Below, one piece after another: positions 25,634-33,362 of a stretch of 64,000 nucleotides of DNA; position 1 is the first letter of the stretch, and each line of letters begins with the position of its first letter. A program made the position numbers and the translations under genes. Source of the DNA: Streptomyces sp. I05A-00742. GTDB taxonomy: Bacteria > Actinomycetota > Actinomycetes > Streptomycetales > Streptomycetaceae. Below the pieces are notes generated by a model, which ran no database searches, was not told where the DNA came from, and saw only the letters and a list, made by a program, of their open reading frames with translations. The DNA is taken from NCBI RefSeq assembly GCF_013055795.1, contig NZ_JABETO010000029.1, positions 1 through 64,000 of the forward strand, read 5' to 3'.

Positions 25634-27016
25634 TCATCGGTCGCCGTCGGCGATCCGGGCCAGGCGCCGGGCCTCGGCGCGGGCGCTCCGGGCGATGTCC
25701 TCCTCGTCGGCGGTGACCAGCCGCCCGTCCTCGACGACCACCCGTCCGTTGACCAGCGAGAGCCGGACCGGCGCGGGCGGGCCGAGGACGAGGGCGGCCA
25801 CCGGGTCGGCGATGGTCGAGTGGCCGAGCCCGTCGAGCCGCCACAGCACCACGTCGGCGAGCTTGCCCGGCTCCAGCGACCCCAGGTCGTCCGCCCGGCC
25901 GAGGACCCGCGCGCCGCCGTACGTCCCCATCCGCAGGACCTGACGGACCGTCAATGCATCGGCTCCGCCCGCGAGTCGGTGGATGAGCAGGCTGTTGCGC
26001 AGCTCGGTGTGGAGTTCGCCGGACTCGTTGGAGGCGGTACCGTCCACGCCGAGGCCGACGGGGACGTCCGCCGCGAGCAGGGCGGGGACGGGCGCGATGC
26101 CGGCGGCCAGGCGGGCGTTGGAGGACGGGCAGTGGGCGACGCCGGTGCCGGTGCGGGCGAAGGCGGCGATGTCGGCGTCGTTCATGTGGACGCAGTGGGC
26201 CATCCACACGTCGTCGCCGAGCCAGCCGGTGGAGTCCAGGTAGTCGGTCGGGCCCATTCCGAACCGCTCCTTGCAGAACCGCTCCTCCTCCACGGTCTCC
26301 GAGCCGTGCGTGTGCAGCCGGACGCCCTTGCGGCGCGCCAGCACGGCGGCCTCGCGCAGCAGGTCGGTGGAGACGGAGAAGGGGGAGCAGGGCGCGACGC
26401 CGACGCGCAGCATGGAGCCGGGCGACGCGTCGTGGTGGGTGTCGATCGCCTCCTCGGTGGCGGCGAGCGCGGCGTCCGTGGTCTCCACGGCGAAGTCGGG
26501 CGGCAGCCCGCCCGCGGACTCGCCGAGGTCCATCGACCCGCGCGTCGGGTGGAAGCGCACGCCCAGTTCGCGGGCGGCGCGGATCTCGGCGCCGAGCAGG
26601 TCGCCGCTGCCGCGCGGGAAGACATAGTGGTGGTCCATGGCGGTGGTGACGCCGCCGCGCACCATCATGGCGAGGGACGCGCGGGCCGCCTCGTACACCA
26701 TCGGCTCGTCGATGCGCGCCCACACCGGGTAGAGGGCGGTGAGCCAGTCGAAGAGAACGGCGTCCTGGGCGAGGCCGCGGGTGAGCCACTGGTAGAAGTG
26801 GTGGTGGGTGTTGACCAGCCCGGGGGTGGCCAGGTGGCCGGTGCCGTCCACCCGGCGGACGACGCCGGTGAGCCCCTCGGGGGCGGGACCGGGGCCGGCG
26901 GACTCGATCCTGTTGTCCGCGACGACGAGGTGGCCGGAGGCGTGTTCGGTGTCGTGCGCGTCGACGGTCGCGAGGGCGCAGTTCTCGATGACGATGCGGG
27001 TCGGCGGTGCTGTCAC
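25634..27016 (-). CDS. 8-oxoguanine deaminase / guanine deaminase-type amidohydrolase
   Basis: A 460-residue amidohydrolase-superfamily deaminase. Zinc-site features: N-T-H-H-H at about 69-73, H-T-H-G-S-E near 237, W-M-A-H-C-V-H near 273 and the catalytic aspartate in G-V-D-G-T-A-S-N-E near 325. The motif set, especially D-G-T-A-S-N-E and the Q-W-L-T-R-G-L segment, matches 8-oxoguanine deaminases, which give urate from oxidised guanine. Sits between the permease and uricase genes, so its product urate would feed directly into the next step. Start is GTG at 27016 after GAAGGG. A guanine-deaminase or related hydroxydechloro-atrazine hydrolase activity cannot be excluded. Confidence 0.85.
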   Translation of the reverse strand: MTAPPTRIVIENCALATVDAHDTEHASGHLVVADNRIESAGPGPAPEGLTGVVRRVDGTGHLATPGLVNTHHHFYQWLTRGLAQDAVLFDWLTALYPVWARIDEPMVYEAARASLAMMVRGGVTTAMDHHYVFPRGSGDLLGAEIRAARELGVRFHPTRGSMDLGESAGGLPPDFAVETTDAALAATEEAIDTHHDASPGSMLRVGVAPCSPFSVSTDLLREAAVLARRKGVRLHTHGSETVEEERFCKERFGMGPTDYLDSTGWLGDDVWMAHCVHMNDADIAAFARTGTGVAHCPSSNARLAAGIAPVPALLAADVPVGLGVDGTASNESGELHTELRNSLLIHRLAGGADALTVRQVLRMGTYGGARVLGRADDLGSLEPGKLADVVLWRLDGLGHSTIADPVAALVLGPPAPVRLSLVNGRVVVEDGRLVTADEEDIARSARAEARRLARIADGDR

Positions 27017-27040
27017 GGGATTGCCCTTCGGCGGTGGGGG

Positions 27041-27958
27041 TCAGAGGCGGGTCAGGTCCACCGGGATGCCGGGTTCCGCGCCCTCGCGCAGGACGGTGGC
27101 CTCGATGAGGCCGTAGGGGCGGTCGGCCGCGTAGTACACCTCGTGGTTGTTCTTGAGGCCGAAGGGCTCCAGGTCCACGAGGAAGTGGTGTTTGTTGGGG
27201 AGGGAGAGGCGTATCTCGTCGATCTCGGGGTGGTGGTCGATGACGCGGGCGCCCATCGCGTACAGCGTCTGCTGGAGCGAGTGGGAGTACGTACCGGCGA
27301 AGGCGTGCAGCAGGTGGTCGCGGACCCGCGTCCAGCGGTCGTCCCACCGCGGCGCGGGCCGCTCGTCGTCCGTCCATCCGTACCGCCAGCGGGAGTTGAC
27401 CTCGGTGGCGAGGACGCGGTCGCCGGTCTCGGGCAGGGTGGTGTAGCGGTCGCGGGCGAAGCCGCGGAACTCGGAGCCGGTGGAGTTGAGGACGACGAGG
27501 TCCTTGAGGCCGGAGATCACCTCCCAGCGCGCGCCGTCATAGGTGATCTGCGCGGTGCGCGTCTCACGCCCGGCCCGGACGAAGGAGTGCCGGGCGTCGC
27601 CCCCGCCGGGGACCTCGATCCGGTCCCAGGTGTGCTCCTCCACGCGGATGCGCGCGCGGTGGATGGCCTCCTGGCCGGTGACGAAGTGCCGGGCGAGATG
27701 GATGCCGAACTCCTCGGCGGAGGCGATCCCCCGCTCCTTGGCGAAGGCGAAGACGGTGTTCTTGGTGGTGTCCGTCGTCAGCACATTGGCGTTGGAGCCG
27801 GAGCGGTGGACCTCCGCCATCTCGCCGGACAGGGAGACGGAGACGTCGAGGTCCTTGATGTGGTGGGTGGTGCCCTCGCGCGTGACCCTGACGACATGGC
27901 ACTCGGCCTTGCCGTACTGGTTCTGGCCGAGCACGGGCCGGCCGGCGGCTTCGGTCAT
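27041..27958 (-). CDS. uox: Factor-independent urate hydroxylase (uricase)
   Basis: A 305-residue cofactor-free uricase converting urate to 5-hydroxyisourate and hydrogen peroxide. The signature L-T-T-D-T-T-K-N-T-V-F-A-F-A-K-E is at about 60-75 with the catalytic Thr/Lys relay (Lys in Q-Y-G-K-A-E near 17), and G-L-K-D-L-V-V-L-N-S-T-G-S-E-F and S-L-P-N-K-H-H-F-L-V-D complete the T-fold pair. Length is typical. Its start is 7 bases downstream of the fusion-enzyme stop on the same strand, and the deaminase gene follows within 25 bases, so they form one operon. Confidence 0.95.
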   Translation of the reverse strand: MTEAAGRPVLGQNQYGKAECHVVRVTREGTTHHIKDLDVSVSLSGEMAEVHRSGSNANVLTTDTTKNTVFAFAKERGIASAEEFGIHLARHFVTGQEAIHRARIRVEEHTWDRIEVPGGGDARHSFVRAGRETRTAQITYDGARWEVISGLKDLVVLNSTGSEFRGFARDRYTTLPETGDRVLATEVNSRWRYGWTDDERPAPRWDDRWTRVRDHLLHAFAGTYSHSLQQTLYAMGARVIDHHPEIDEIRLSLPNKHHFLVDLEPFGLKNNHEVYYAADRPYGLIEATVLREGAEPGIPVDLTRL

Positions 27959-27965
27959 GGGCGTG

Positions 27966-28832
27966 CTAGCTCCCTCGGTAGACGGAGTAGCCGAAGGGGC
28001 TGAGCAGCAGCGGTACGTGGTAGTGCTCGCCCGGCGCGACGGCGAACGCCGCCGTCACCTCCGGGAAGAACGCTGCGCCCCCGGCTCCCTCACGGGACAG
28101 ATGGGGTCCGACCTCGAACAGCAGCTGTGCGTGGGTGACGTCCCCCGGCAGCGCGGGAAGATCCGTGCACCGGCCGTCGCCATCGGTCTCGGACGCCGCG
28201 AGCGCCGTCCAGGCGCCCTGACTTCGTACGGCGAGCGTCACGGTCACACCGGCCGCGGGCCGGCCGGCGGCGGTGTCCAGGACGTGGGTGGACACCGTGG
28301 CTCCGGCGGGTGCGGCTTCCCCGTCCGAGGCGGCGGCGACGAGCCGGGCCAGCCGCAGGCGGTTGATGCGGCCCAACTCCCGCCGAACGACGTCCCGTTC
28401 GCTATCAGGTGAGTTGCCGATCCGCTGACGGAGTGCCTCCCGCAGCTCGTCGGCGGTCAGTCCGGCGGCACAGACGAGAAAAATGTGCCCGAACTTCTCC
28501 CGGTAGGCGTGGTTGAGTTCGCGCATCTCGGCGGCGAGGTCCGCCGGGGCGTCGGCCATGCCGCGCTGCTCGCGGGCCGAGACGGAATCGTCCGGTGCGG
28601 GCCGCCCGATCGGCGGATGACCGTCCGCCGCCTCGGCGAGACCCGCCGCGTCCAGCGCCGCCACCGCTGCGTCGGAGGCCGCGAACAGCGCCTCGGCGTC
28701 GGGGTACGGGCGGCGGGCCAGCAGCGCGGCCACCCACGCCGAACTCGCGCAGACCTCCAGCAGCGCGGCGCGTGCAGCGCCGTCCTCCGCCGCGTTGAAC
28801 CGGGTCAGCCCCGGCGTCGAACTCGCAGTCAC
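27966..28832 (-). CDS. Fused OHCU decarboxylase - 5-hydroxyisourate hydrolase
   Basis: A 288-residue single reading frame joining two enzymes that follow uricase. Residues about 8-160 are OHCU decarboxylase: H-P-P-I-G at the canonical H-P-x-I-G site, S-A-R-E-Q-R-G, and F-G-H-I-F-L-V-C-A-A-G. Residues about 178-288 are the transthyretin-like HIU hydrolase: A-T-V-S-T-H-V-L-D-T, the conserved H-Y-H-V-P-L-L and the C-terminal Y-R-G-S. Together they convert 5-hydroxyisourate to S-allantoin. The order matches plant allantoin synthase, while most bacteria have separate genes. GTG at 28832 follows GGAGG. First gene of the urate operon, with an inverted repeat upstream. Confidence 0.9.
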   Translation of the reverse strand: MTASSTPGLTRFNAAEDGAARAALLEVCASSAWVAALLARRPYPDAEALFAASDAAVAALDAAGLAEAADGHPPIGRPAPDDSVSAREQRGMADAPADLAAEMRELNHAYREKFGHIFLVCAAGLTADELREALRQRIGNSPDSERDVVRRELGRINRLRLARLVAAASDGEAAPAGATVSTHVLDTAAGRPAAGVTVTLAVRSQGAWTALAASETDGDGRCTDLPALPGDVTHAQLLFEVGPHLSREGAGGAAFFPEVTAAFAVAPGEHYHVPLLLSPFGYSVYRGS

Positions 28833-28905
28833 GGGAACCTCCGTGGCGCTTCTCGCCGCGCTCGGAAACAAGCTGCGGATAGCTAACGCCCCGGACACCC
28901 CGACG

Positions 28906-28920
28906 TCAACAGTTTGTTGA
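28906..28920. promoter_or_regulatory. Inverted repeat TCAAC-N5-GTTGA upstream of the urate operon
   Basis: Perfect 5-base arms and 5-base spacer, 74 bases before the fusion-enzyme start, same geometry as the repeat 30 bases before allB (17382-17398). Candidate shared operator. Confidence 0.6.
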
Positions 28921-28998
28921 AAGGCTGCCCCGATCGGACCGCGTGGCCAACCGCCGCCCCTTCCGCGCGGTGAGCCGGCTGCCTGCACAAACGTCCTG

Positions 28999-29400
28999 TT
29001 ACCGTCCCCCGCCCGAGCCGCCCTCCTCCCCCGCTCCGGATTCTCCGGAGGCGGCGGTTCCTTCCGGGCCGGACGTCACCGCCGGCGCGGCGTCCAGGAT
29101 GGAGGCGAGCAGTCCGGGGAAGCGCCGGTCCAGCTCCTCCCGGCGCACCGCGCTGATACGCGTGTTGCCCTGCAGGTGCGTCTCGACCAGGCCGCTCTCG
29201 CGCAGGGTCCGTAGATGGTGGGAGACGGTCGAGCGTTTGACCGGGACGTCGAGCCCGCCGCACGGGGCGTGTCCCAGCCGGCTGAGCAGGCGGACGATCT
29301 GCAGCCTGACGGGGTCGGCCAGGGCCTGCAGCACCGTCCCGATCTCCACCGCGGCCAGGTCCGGCTGGGGCAGCCGGGCCTCCTGGTTCGACCTTCGCAT
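28999..29400 (-). CDS. ArsR-family winged-helix repressor
   Basis: A 133-residue ArsR/SmtB-type regulator: L-A-D-P-V-R-L-Q-I-V-R-L-L near 27-39 and recognition helix K-R-S-T-V-S-H-H-L-R-T-L near 55-66. No ELCVCDL metal box; only one cysteine (A-P-C-G-G), so metal sensing by the classic site is unlikely. The tail is Gly/Ser/Glu-rich. ATG at 29400 follows GGAGG. Divergent from an MFS exporter, with a double palindrome between them, so it probably represses both genes until a drug-like ligand is present. Confidence 0.88.
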   Translation of the reverse strand: MRRSNQEARLPQPDLAAVEIGTVLQALADPVRLQIVRLLSRLGHAPCGGLDVPVKRSTVSHHLRTLRESGLVETHLQGNTRISAVRREELDRRFPGLLASILDAAPAVTSGPEGTAASGESGAGEEGGSGGGR

Positions 29401-29415
29401 CCCGCCTCCACGCTT

Positions 29416-29452
29416 GTTCGATGTAGCTCGACAGCTACGATACACATCGAAC
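29416..29452. promoter_or_regulatory. Nested palindromes in the arsR/MFS gap
   Basis: Outer arms GTTCGATGT (29416-29424) and ACATCGAAC (29444-29452) are a perfect 9-base inverted repeat; an inner one, GTAGCT-N4-AGCTAC, spans 29423-29438. Two further half-sites ATCGAC/CATCGAC follow up to 29492. The sequence is AT-richer than its surroundings and begins 15 bases upstream of the arsR start. Likely ArsR operator. Confidence 0.75.
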
Positions 29453-29508
29453 TACTATTGCGATGCTCATCGACATAGATGACGTCCATCGACACTCGGG
29501 GTGTACTC

Positions 29509-30756
29509 ATGACACAAACCGTGCAGGTCACCGGCACACACCAGCGGTCCTGGCGGGTGCATGCCTGTGTGCTGGCCCTGGGCACCTTCGCGGTCGGGAC
29601 GGACGCCTTTGTCATCGCGGGGCTGCTGCCCGAGATCAGCGATTCGCTCGACGTCTCCACGGGCGCGGCCGGCCAACTCGTGAGCGTGTTCTCGCTGGCC
29701 TACGCTCTGCTGTCCCCCGTGCTCGCCACCGTGACCTCCCGGTGGTCACGGCGCAGCGTGCTGATCCTCGCGCTCGTGGTCTTCGCCGCCGGCAACGTCG
29801 TCACCGCGGTCGCACCGGACTACACCCTGGTGCTGGTCTCGCGCGTCATCGCGGCGGCCGGCGCCGCGATGTTCACCCCCAACGCGGGCGCGACCGCCGC
29901 CACGCTGGCGGGAGCCGAGCAGCGGGGGCGTGCCATCGCGATCGTGACCGTCGGCCTGACCGCTTCCCTCGCCCTGGGGGCACCGCTGGGCACCGCGATC
30001 GGCAACGCGCTGGGCTGGCAGGCCACCATGTGGTTCGTCACCGCGCTCGCCCTCCTCGTCGTCCCCGTCATCGCCCTGCGGCTGCCCGACATCCCGGTCG
30101 CCGCCCGCGCCGGGCTGCGCCGACGGCTCGCCCCGCTCACGGACCGCCGGGTCGCCGGCGTGCTGGCCTGCACACTCATCGCGTTCACCGGCGTCTACCT
30201 TCCCTACACCTACATCAGCGCGGTCTTCGAGCCCGCCACGGCCGGGGACGCCGGCCGGGTGGCGCTGCTGCTGCTGGTGTTCGGCCTGGCCGGCACGGCC
30301 GGCAACCTCACCGCGGGCCGGCTGGCCGACCGCAGGGGACCCCGCACCGTGGTCATCGCGGCGACCTCGCTGCTGACCGTGGCGTTCGCGCTGATGGCCG
30401 TCGCCCACTCCTCCTTCGCCGTCGCCGTGGTCCTGTCGGCCGTGAGCGGTATCGGGTCCTGGTCGGTGACCGCTCCGCAGCAGCAGCGCATCATCGCCTT
30501 CGCCGCTCCGGGCACCGAGCCGCTGCTCGTCTCCCTCAACGCGGCCGTGATGTATCTGGCGATCTCGCTGTCGAGCGTGCTCGGCGCCGGCATCCTCGGC
30601 TCGGGGAGCTCCGCCGGCCTCGCCTGGGCCGGCGCGGGCTTCACCGTGGCCGCGGCAGTGATCACCGTGCTGACAGGACGTTTCGAGCGCGGCACGGACA
30701 CCGCCGCCGCGCAGGTCACACCCCGGGCCGGCGCTCACGGCTCCCCGGCCGAATAG
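29509..30756 (+). CDS. MFS drug/solute efflux transporter (DHA1 type)
   Basis: A 415-residue major-facilitator protein with 12 hydrophobic helices. The first helix carries G-T-F-A-V-G-T-D-A-F-V-I-A-G-L-L-P, the typical start of chloramphenicol/arabinose-type (CmlR, AraJ) exporters, and loop 2-3 has the shortened motif A. The C-terminus is hydrophilic. ATG at 29509 was preferred over 29479, which lies within the operator region; the choice is uncertain. Expression is probably controlled by the divergent ArsR gene. Substrate unknown. Confidence 0.87.
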   Translation: MTQTVQVTGTHQRSWRVHACVLALGTFAVGTDAFVIAGLLPEISDSLDVSTGAAGQLVSVFSLAYALLSPVLATVTSRWSRRSVLILALVVFAAGNVVTAVAPDYTLVLVSRVIAAAGAAMFTPNAGATAATLAGAEQRGRAIAIVTVGLTASLALGAPLGTAIGNALGWQATMWFVTALALLVVPVIALRLPDIPVAARAGLRRRLAPLTDRRVAGVLACTLIAFTGVYLPYTYISAVFEPATAGDAGRVALLLLVFGLAGTAGNLTAGRLADRRGPRTVVIAATSLLTVAFALMAVAHSSFAVAVVLSAVSGIGSWSVTAPQQQRIIAFAAPGTEPLLVSLNAAVMYLAISLSSVLGAGILGSGSSAGLAWAGAGFTVAAAVITVLTGRFERGTDTAAAQVTPRAGAHGSPAE

Positions 30757-30880
30757 CACCTCCCACCGGGCGGCACACCCGGCCGACTCCCCCTCCCTGC
30801 CCGGCCTCGCGCGGTTCGTTACACGGCGAATCCGCGGAGGGAGGGAGGGGTCGTCGGCGCCGGGCAACCGGCCGGCCGGA

Positions 30881-32002
30881 TCAGGAACAGAGCGCCTTGT
30901 CCATGGCGGTGTCGAGATAGTCGTTCTGTTCCGCGCCCTTGATCGTGTCGTTCAGCACCACGGCGGCCCGGCCACCGTTGGTCGTGATGCCCGCGGCCGT
31001 GCTCCAGCCGAAGACCTGCCCGTCGTGGCCCCAGAAGTCACCGCATGACTTTTTGGCCTTGATGATGCCCAGCCCGTACTCGATGCTGCCACCCGTCTTC
31101 GAGGTCGTCTTCATCGCGGCCAGCTGGTCGGGTTTGAGCAGCTTGTTGGTGTTCAGCAGGGTGTCGTAGAACTTGATCAGGTCCGGACCGTCCGAGGTCA
31201 TGCTGCCCGCGGCATCGGCCATCGAGATGTCGAACTCGGTGATGTCGATGCGGCGGCCGTCCTCCACCGTGATGTATCCCCTGGGATGCGGTCCGGGGAT
31301 GCCGTAGCCGGTCGGAACCGCGGTTCTGGACAAGCCGAGCGGCTTGATGATCCGGTTGGTGACTTCGGTGCCCCACCACCGTCCGGTGACCTTTTCGATG
31401 AGCATGCCGGCCACGATGTAGTTGGTATTGCTGTAGGACCAGCTGGTGCCCGGAGTGAAGACCGGCGGCTCGTCCAGTGCCAGGTCGAGCAGGTCCTTCG
31501 GTGTGAAGTGCCGGTAGCGGACCTTCTCGATGCCCATCGCGTACAGATCGTCCTCATGCTCCGGCAGACCGCTGCGGTGCTGCAGGAGCTGCCGCACGGT
31601 GATCTCGCGGCCGTCGTTGCCGTTGTGCCGGATCAGGCCGGGCAGGTAGTGGTCGATGTCCCGGTCGAGTTCGATCCTGCCTTCACCGACCAGTTGCAGA
31701 ACGACCGTGGCCACGAAGACCTTGGTCTGCGAGCCGATCCGCGCGGTGGAGGGCACGGGGAAGGGCCGACCGGTCCTGAGGTCGCCAACACCGCTGTTGA
31801 GCACCTGCGGTAAGCCGTTCCTGCCGCCGAAGGCCGCCTGAGCGCCGGGAACTCCGCCCTTCGTGGTGAGCACATCCAGCACTTGCTGGACCTCGCGGGA
31901 TGGATCGGACGGCGACTGTGCCGCGCTGACGGGTTCCGCCGCCGCCGTCAGTACGGCCACGGCGATGACCGCGTGGGTGAATATCGACCAGATTCTTCGC
32001 AT
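30881..32002 (-). CDS. Secreted serine hydrolase (class C beta-lactamase / D-Ala-D-Ala carboxypeptidase family)
   Basis: A 373-residue exported protein: signal peptide about 1-28 (A-V-I-A-V-A-V-L-T-A-A-A, cleavage near V-S-A-A), then the penicillin-binding fold. Active-site triads visible: S-Q-T-K (SxxK) near 89-92, Y-S-N near 193-195, and H-D-G (equivalent of KTG) near 330. Length fits Streptomyces R61-type DD-peptidases and esterase EstB-like enzymes. ATG at 32002 follows GGAGAG. It converges with the MFS gene; the 124-base gap holds a CCCTCCCT/AGGGAGGG inverted repeat. It could process peptidoglycan stems or hydrolyse esters; not clearly a resistance enzyme. Confidence 0.85.
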   Translation of the reverse strand: MRRIWSIFTHAVIAVAVLTAAAEPVSAAQSPSDPSREVQQVLDVLTTKGGVPGAQAAFGGRNGLPQVLNSGVGDLRTGRPFPVPSTARIGSQTKVFVATVVLQLVGEGRIELDRDIDHYLPGLIRHNGNDGREITVRQLLQHRSGLPEHEDDLYAMGIEKVRYRHFTPKDLLDLALDEPPVFTPGTSWSYSNTNYIVAGMLIEKVTGRWWGTEVTNRIIKPLGLSRTAVPTGYGIPGPHPRGYITVEDGRRIDITEFDISMADAAGSMTSDGPDLIKFYDTLLNTNKLLKPDQLAAMKTTSKTGGSIEYGLGIIKAKKSCGDFWGHDGQVFGWSTAAGITTNGGRAAVVLNDTIKGAEQNDYLDTAMDKALCS

Positions 32003-32250
32003 GACTCGCTCTCCGTCGACGCAGCACAGCTGATGTCCGCACTGCTCATGTTCTTTGTCCCACGTGACAGAATGAGGCTGAAGTGCTTGTTTGGCATCGT
32101 CCGGTAGTCGGTTGTCAGCGCGCAGCAGACTCCGAATAATGAGCGGATGGCGGGCCCGCCACGACCCCGGCGCAGCCCCCGCCCGGCAGCCGGGTGCAAG
32201 GAGCACTCACCCCCTGTGCGAACAGCCGGGGCCCACGCCCAATCGCCGCC

Positions 32251-32628
32251 TCAGTCCGTGCGGTTGAGGTAGTTGTAGATGGTGAACCGGCTGACCCCGA
32301 GCGCCGCGGCGACCGTCTCCACCCCGTGCCGCAGGGCGAAGGCGCCGCGGGCCTCCAGGTTGCGGACGACCGATTGCTTGGCCTTGCGGTCCAGGCGGGC
32401 CAGCGGTACGCCGTGGCGGCGTTCGAGGTCGGCGAGGATGCGCTCCAGGGAGTCGGCGAGGTGGGGCAGGCGGACGGCGACGACCTCGTGGCCCTCCCAG
32501 CTGAGCACCACGTCGTCGGGGTCGGCCTGGCCGGGGTCGAGCAACTGGCCGCCCATCGCGTCGACGAGGGGTGTGATCGCGGCGCGGAAGCGCTCGGCGC
32601 CGGTGGAGGCGGAGGCGGAGGCGGTCAC
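32251..32628 (-). CDS. Fis-type helix-turn-helix regulator (YheO-like C-terminus)
   Basis: A 125-residue protein whose C-terminal third ends in a helix-turn-helix: R-H-G-V-E-T-V-A-A-A-L-G-V-S-R-F-T-I-Y-N-Y-L then N-R-T-D. The N-terminal part has V-V-L-S-W-E-G-H-E-V-V-A-V-R-L-P and a heptad-rich L-E-R-I-L-A-D-L-E helix. Similar domains close YheO/DauR-type regulators. Its GTG (32628) overlaps the stop of the preceding small gene (GTGA), so they are coupled. It lies next to the glyoxylate-use cluster and may regulate it, but no direct evidence. Confidence 0.75.
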   Translation of the reverse strand: MTASASASTGAERFRAAITPLVDAMGGQLLDPGQADPDDVVLSWEGHEVVAVRLPHLADSLERILADLERRHGVPLARLDRKAKQSVVRNLEARGAFALRHGVETVAAALGVSRFTIYNYLNRTD

Positions 32629-32906
32629 GATCCGGCCCCGGGGGTTCCGGTGGCGCCGGGGGCCTCGTCGACGACGTTGACCTGCAAGGAGATCCGGGTG
32701 GCACCCGCCCCTATCGACCGGCGCAACAGCTCGCCCACGGCGGCCAGGACGGCGTCGTCGCGGCCCTCGGCGGTGTTGCCGAAGGGGCCGACGTCCACGG
32801 AGTCCAGGTCGGCGCCCTGGACCACCTCGCGGGCGACGACGGCATGCCGCGGCGGCCGGTCGAGGTCGAACGGTTCCGTGGTGAATTCCACTCTCAAGCG
32901 CACCAT
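32625..32906 (-). CDS. Small conserved protein, possible MTH1187/YqgV (thiamine-binding-like) fold
   Basis: A 93-residue protein with E-F-T-T-E-P-F near the N-terminus, D-V-G-P-F-G-N-T-A-E-G in the middle and a final beta strand A-T-R-I-S-L-Q-V-N-V. The pattern G-P-x-G-N-T-x-E-G followed by a helix and strand resembles the ferredoxin-like DUF77/MTH1187 family, which binds thiamine-like ligands; the similarity is weak and judged by eye. First gene of a two-gene unit with the helix-turn-helix gene, so it could be that regulator's ligand sensor. Confidence 0.65.
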   Translation of the reverse strand: MVRLRVEFTTEPFDLDRPPRHAVVAREVVQGADLDSVDVGPFGNTAEGRDDAVLAAVGELLRRSIGAGATRISLQVNVVDEAPGATGTPGAGS

Positions 32907-33362
32907 GCGGCCACGGTAACGGCACGGCCCGGCGTCTCACTTGGTCAGCGCTCAACTTTGTGGGTTCGAAAGAGGGTTCACTCTGCGTCGTGGACGACCG
33001 GGGGATCCCGCCACGTACGGTGACCGCCTCCGGTGCGTCCGGCAGGGCGCCGACAGGGGTCCACGAGGCTCCACGGCGTGTCCTATGAAGAGTTCTGAAA
33101 AGGGTTCACCAAGTGAGACATGAAAAGCATTTAGTGACGTGGATCACATTGCCGCTTCTGTGATGGTACATCCATCATTGTGTTGGCCAACGATTTAATG
33201 ACGCTCTTTCGGGATCTCCGGCCACACGTCCCGAATGCTCCGCAAAACCGCGGGTCACGGAAGCAACCGGAAGCCGGGCCGACACCGAACGCCGCGGCAC
33301 CGGGCCAACGGCCCGCGCCACCCCAGTTCCCATACCGCGCCCACGCGATTACGGAGAACGAT
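32907..33362. other. AT-rich gap upstream of the transposase-like and PKS genes
   Basis: No gene was found in these 456 bases. The stretch 33100-33210 is markedly AT-richer than the rest of the window and contains TGATGG-TACAT-CCATCA (33161-33177), a perfect 6-base inverted repeat with 5-base spacer. This looks like a promoter/operator region and, by composition, possibly imported DNA. Confidence 0.6.

Noticed and set aside
22301..28003. A 1900-codon open frame on the plus strand across the permease, deaminase and uricase genes
   Set aside because: It is antisense to well-recognised genes, rich in Gly, Asp, Arg and Glu, with no domain; long antisense frames are expected from third-position GC bias.
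32907..33362. Extending the transposase-like gene upstream to about 33180
   Set aside because: The extra frame covers the AT-rich dyad region and lacks a ribosome-binding site; GTG at 33363 has one.
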